50,452 bases of DNA from Cacconaster sp045601245. Lineage in GTDB: Bacteria; Bacteroidota; Bacteroidia; Bacteroidales; UBA932. The stretch is taken from assembly GCA_045601245.1 (NCBI GenBank), contig JAZRZH010000033.1, forward strand, positions 1 to 50,452, in the 5' to 3' direction. Positions 50,001-50,452 of this stretch are shown in pieces. Under the pieces are notes generated by a model. It was given only the letters and a program-made list of their open reading frames with translations. It did no database searches and was not told the origin of the DNA. A program made the position numbers and the translations under genes. How positions within the stretch are numbered: the stretch's first letter is position 1; every line of letters begins with the position of its first letter.

Positions 50001-50381
50001 ACTCCTAAGGAGTTCAAAAACCGTTGGACCGTGCCTGGCGACGAGGCATACACCACTATCCCTGTCATCGCCAGCAAGCGTCAGAACAAGAATGACAATC
50101 ACCTCTCATACGCATACAACGCATACAACTATTCGACAGAGCGTATCGCAAAGGGTGACTTCATCCGTCTGAAGGAACTTTCCCTCGGCTATGACTTCGA
50201 CAAGAGCTTCGCACAGAAACTCGGTCTGAGCACATTCAGCGTCAAGCTGCAGGCTACCAACCTCTTCCTTCTCTACGCAGACAAGAAGCTCAACGGACAG
50301 GATCCTGAATTCTTCAACACCGGTGGTGTTGCAGTGCCTGTTCCAAAGCAGTTCACATTCACACTTAAACTCGGCATTTAA
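47049..50381 (+). CDS. SusC/RagA-type TonB-linked outer-membrane protein
   Basis: A 1110-residue receptor. Signal peptide (1-20), a CarboxypepD_reg-like domain (about 22-105: AKGVVISSEDNLPVIGASVFVKG..DGRFTLSGIPANA), then a TonB-box-like segment LQEVVVTGMVKTD, the SusC plug with GAAS-type motifs (VRGATSIYGSSKPLWVVDGV and FQILKDGSATSIYGARAMAGVIVITTK) and a long beta-barrel ending in FTFTLKLGI. The SusC class imports oligomeric nutrients, often glycans, with an outer-leaflet SusD partner. A lipid- or signal-peptide-bearing gene begins 11 bases downstream in the expected SusD position. Substrate is unknown. It has no hydrolase genes visible within the window, so the locus continues to the right. 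Confidence 0.95.
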   Translation: MKFPKLILALAAVMLSTLAFAQSGKVAKGVVISSEDNLPVIGASVFVKGTTIGTVTDIDGRFTLSGIPANAASLEVAYMGMKTVTVAIKPDLKVVLDPDTEVLQEVVVTGMVKTDKRLFTGSTTRVSAEDAKISGMADISRSLEGRAAGVSVQNVSGTFGTAPKIRVRGATSIYGSSKPLWVVDGVIMEDVVDVSADELSSGDVNTLLSSAIAGLNSDDIESFQILKDGSATSIYGARAMAGVIVITTKKGSSGQSRISYTGEYTMRLKPSYNTFNIMNSQDQMAVYQELQQKGYLNYAETANSSASGVYGKMYQLMSQYDPITGQFALANTNEAKAAYLRAAEYRNTDWFDMLFSNSLQQNHSVSITSGSDKSQYYASISAMNDPGWTLKNKVQRYTANLNSTYKISKRLEFSMKANASYRKQEAPGTLSSEIDAVSGEVKRDFDINPYSYALNTSRALDPNEFYTRNYAPFNIFHELDNNYIDISVNDFRMHGELKYKPLQKLELSALAAVKSSSSSSEHYILDGSNQAQAYRMMPTSTIRKNNPFLYTDPDDIYALPVTVLPSGGIYERTDNNMFGWDFRATASYNDTFNDDHILNLYGGMETNCVDRHSTWFRGWGMQYEMGEIPAYDYRVFKKGSEENSDYFEMGNRHERSAAFFANATYSYKGRYTLNGTARYEGTNKLGKSRSARWLPTWNISGAWNVHEEEWFTNLQPTLSHMSLKASYSLTADRGPSSVTNSFVVIGSQSPWRPFTSVKETELYIRSLANSELTYEKKHELNIGVDLGFFHNRVNLEADWYTRNNFDLIGVANTGGEGGEVSKYGNIASMKSDGVEISLSTTNIKTKDFSWTTNFIYSHTHNIVTKLETSKRIIDLVSGNGFAQEGYPVRSIFSIPFKGLNEEGLPTFLDQDGNISTTGIYFQTSEPDKLKFLEYSGCADPTDLGSLGNIFKYKGFTFNVFITYSFGNVVRLDPVFKRSYNDLTSTPKEFKNRWTVPGDEAYTTIPVIASKRQNKNDNHLSYAYNAYNYSTERIAKGDFIRLKELSLGYDFDKSFAQKLGLSTFSVKLQATNLFLLYADKKLNGQDPEFFNTGGVAVPVPKQFTFTLKLGI

Positions 50382-50392
50382 TATTGAGGCGT

Positions 50393-50452
50393 ATGAAAAA
50401 GATCAATATATTATCAGCAAGCGCCATTGCGCTTTCAATGACGGTATTCGCC
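50393..50452 (+). CDS. Start of next gene, probably a SusD/RagB-like lipoprotein, 3' truncated
   Basis: Only 20 codons are in the window. They encode a typical export signal (MKKINILSASAIALSM, then TVFA) starting 11 bases after the SusC-type stop. SusD-like proteins normally follow SusC, so that identity is inferred from position alone. No lipobox Cys is reached before the edge. Confidence 0.55.
   Translation, partial: MKKINILSASAIALSMTVFA

Noticed and set aside
1..50452. CRISPR arrays, tRNA or rRNA genes, insertion sequences, phage genes
   Set aside because: I saw no regularly spaced repeats, cloverleaf genes, transposase or integrase motifs on either strand.

Overview
The window looks like a chromosomal stretch from a member of the order Bacteroidales (Bacteroidota), about 50 to 55 percent G+C by eye. 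The grounds are a SusC-type TonB-linked receptor followed by the start of a probable SusD gene, BACON, DUF5689, DUF349, DUF5362 and fimbrillin-like proteins, many lipoproteins, and promoters of the Bacteroidota form (TAnnTTTG at -7, weak TTG near -33) in front of several genes. I see no rRNA, tRNA, CRISPR array, insertion sequence or phage. No gene-free stretch exceeds 300 bases.

Left edge (1-3184, plus): a 5'-truncated CapK/PaaK-like adenylate-forming enzyme, a secreted EEP-fold hydrolase and a DegT-type sugar aminotransferase, perhaps the end of a surface-polysaccharide locus. A bidirectional terminator (3221-3257) separates it from a convergent five-gene minus-strand operon (11634-3324): a BACON plus OB-repeat lipoprotein, a NUC1 nuclease lipoprotein, a secreted EEP phosphodiesterase, a TonB-dependent receptor and a DUF5689 lipoprotein. 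Two predicted nucleic-acid hydrolases, OB-type binding proteins and one outer-membrane receptor suggest capture, cutting and import of extracellular nucleic acid or its products. This is the best candidate in the window for an undescribed system. A perfect 20-bp palindrome lies upstream of it.

11783-22036: a small outer-membrane protein, a hairpin-rich gap, an M20D amidohydrolase, CYTH triphosphatase, a large MscS channel with histidine-rich segments, aquaporin plus C69 dipeptidase, a YiiX-like papain-fold lipoprotein, an unknown cytosolic protein and a HAD phosphatase.

22046-30547: a fimbrillin-like/lipase fusion lipoprotein with a GlpT-type transporter, an AraC regulator divergent from a tryptophanase-family lyase with a repeated operator between them, and a minus-strand operon of DUF5362 membrane protein, PD-(D/E)XK-like protein and glycerophosphodiesterase lipoprotein. 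Lipase-like protein, glycerophosphodiesterase and GlpT could together scavenge glycerophosphate.

30640-50452: mostly housekeeping. An overlapping DUF349-yidC-PLPHP-surE-lpxB operon is followed by GAPDH, then an output-less HAMP membrane protein translationally coupled to trkH, with a RecD-like helicase behind. Next come a YugP-type protease, DPP-IV-like peptidase, phosphohexomutase and Maf, then a SusC-type receptor and a truncated next gene at the right edge.
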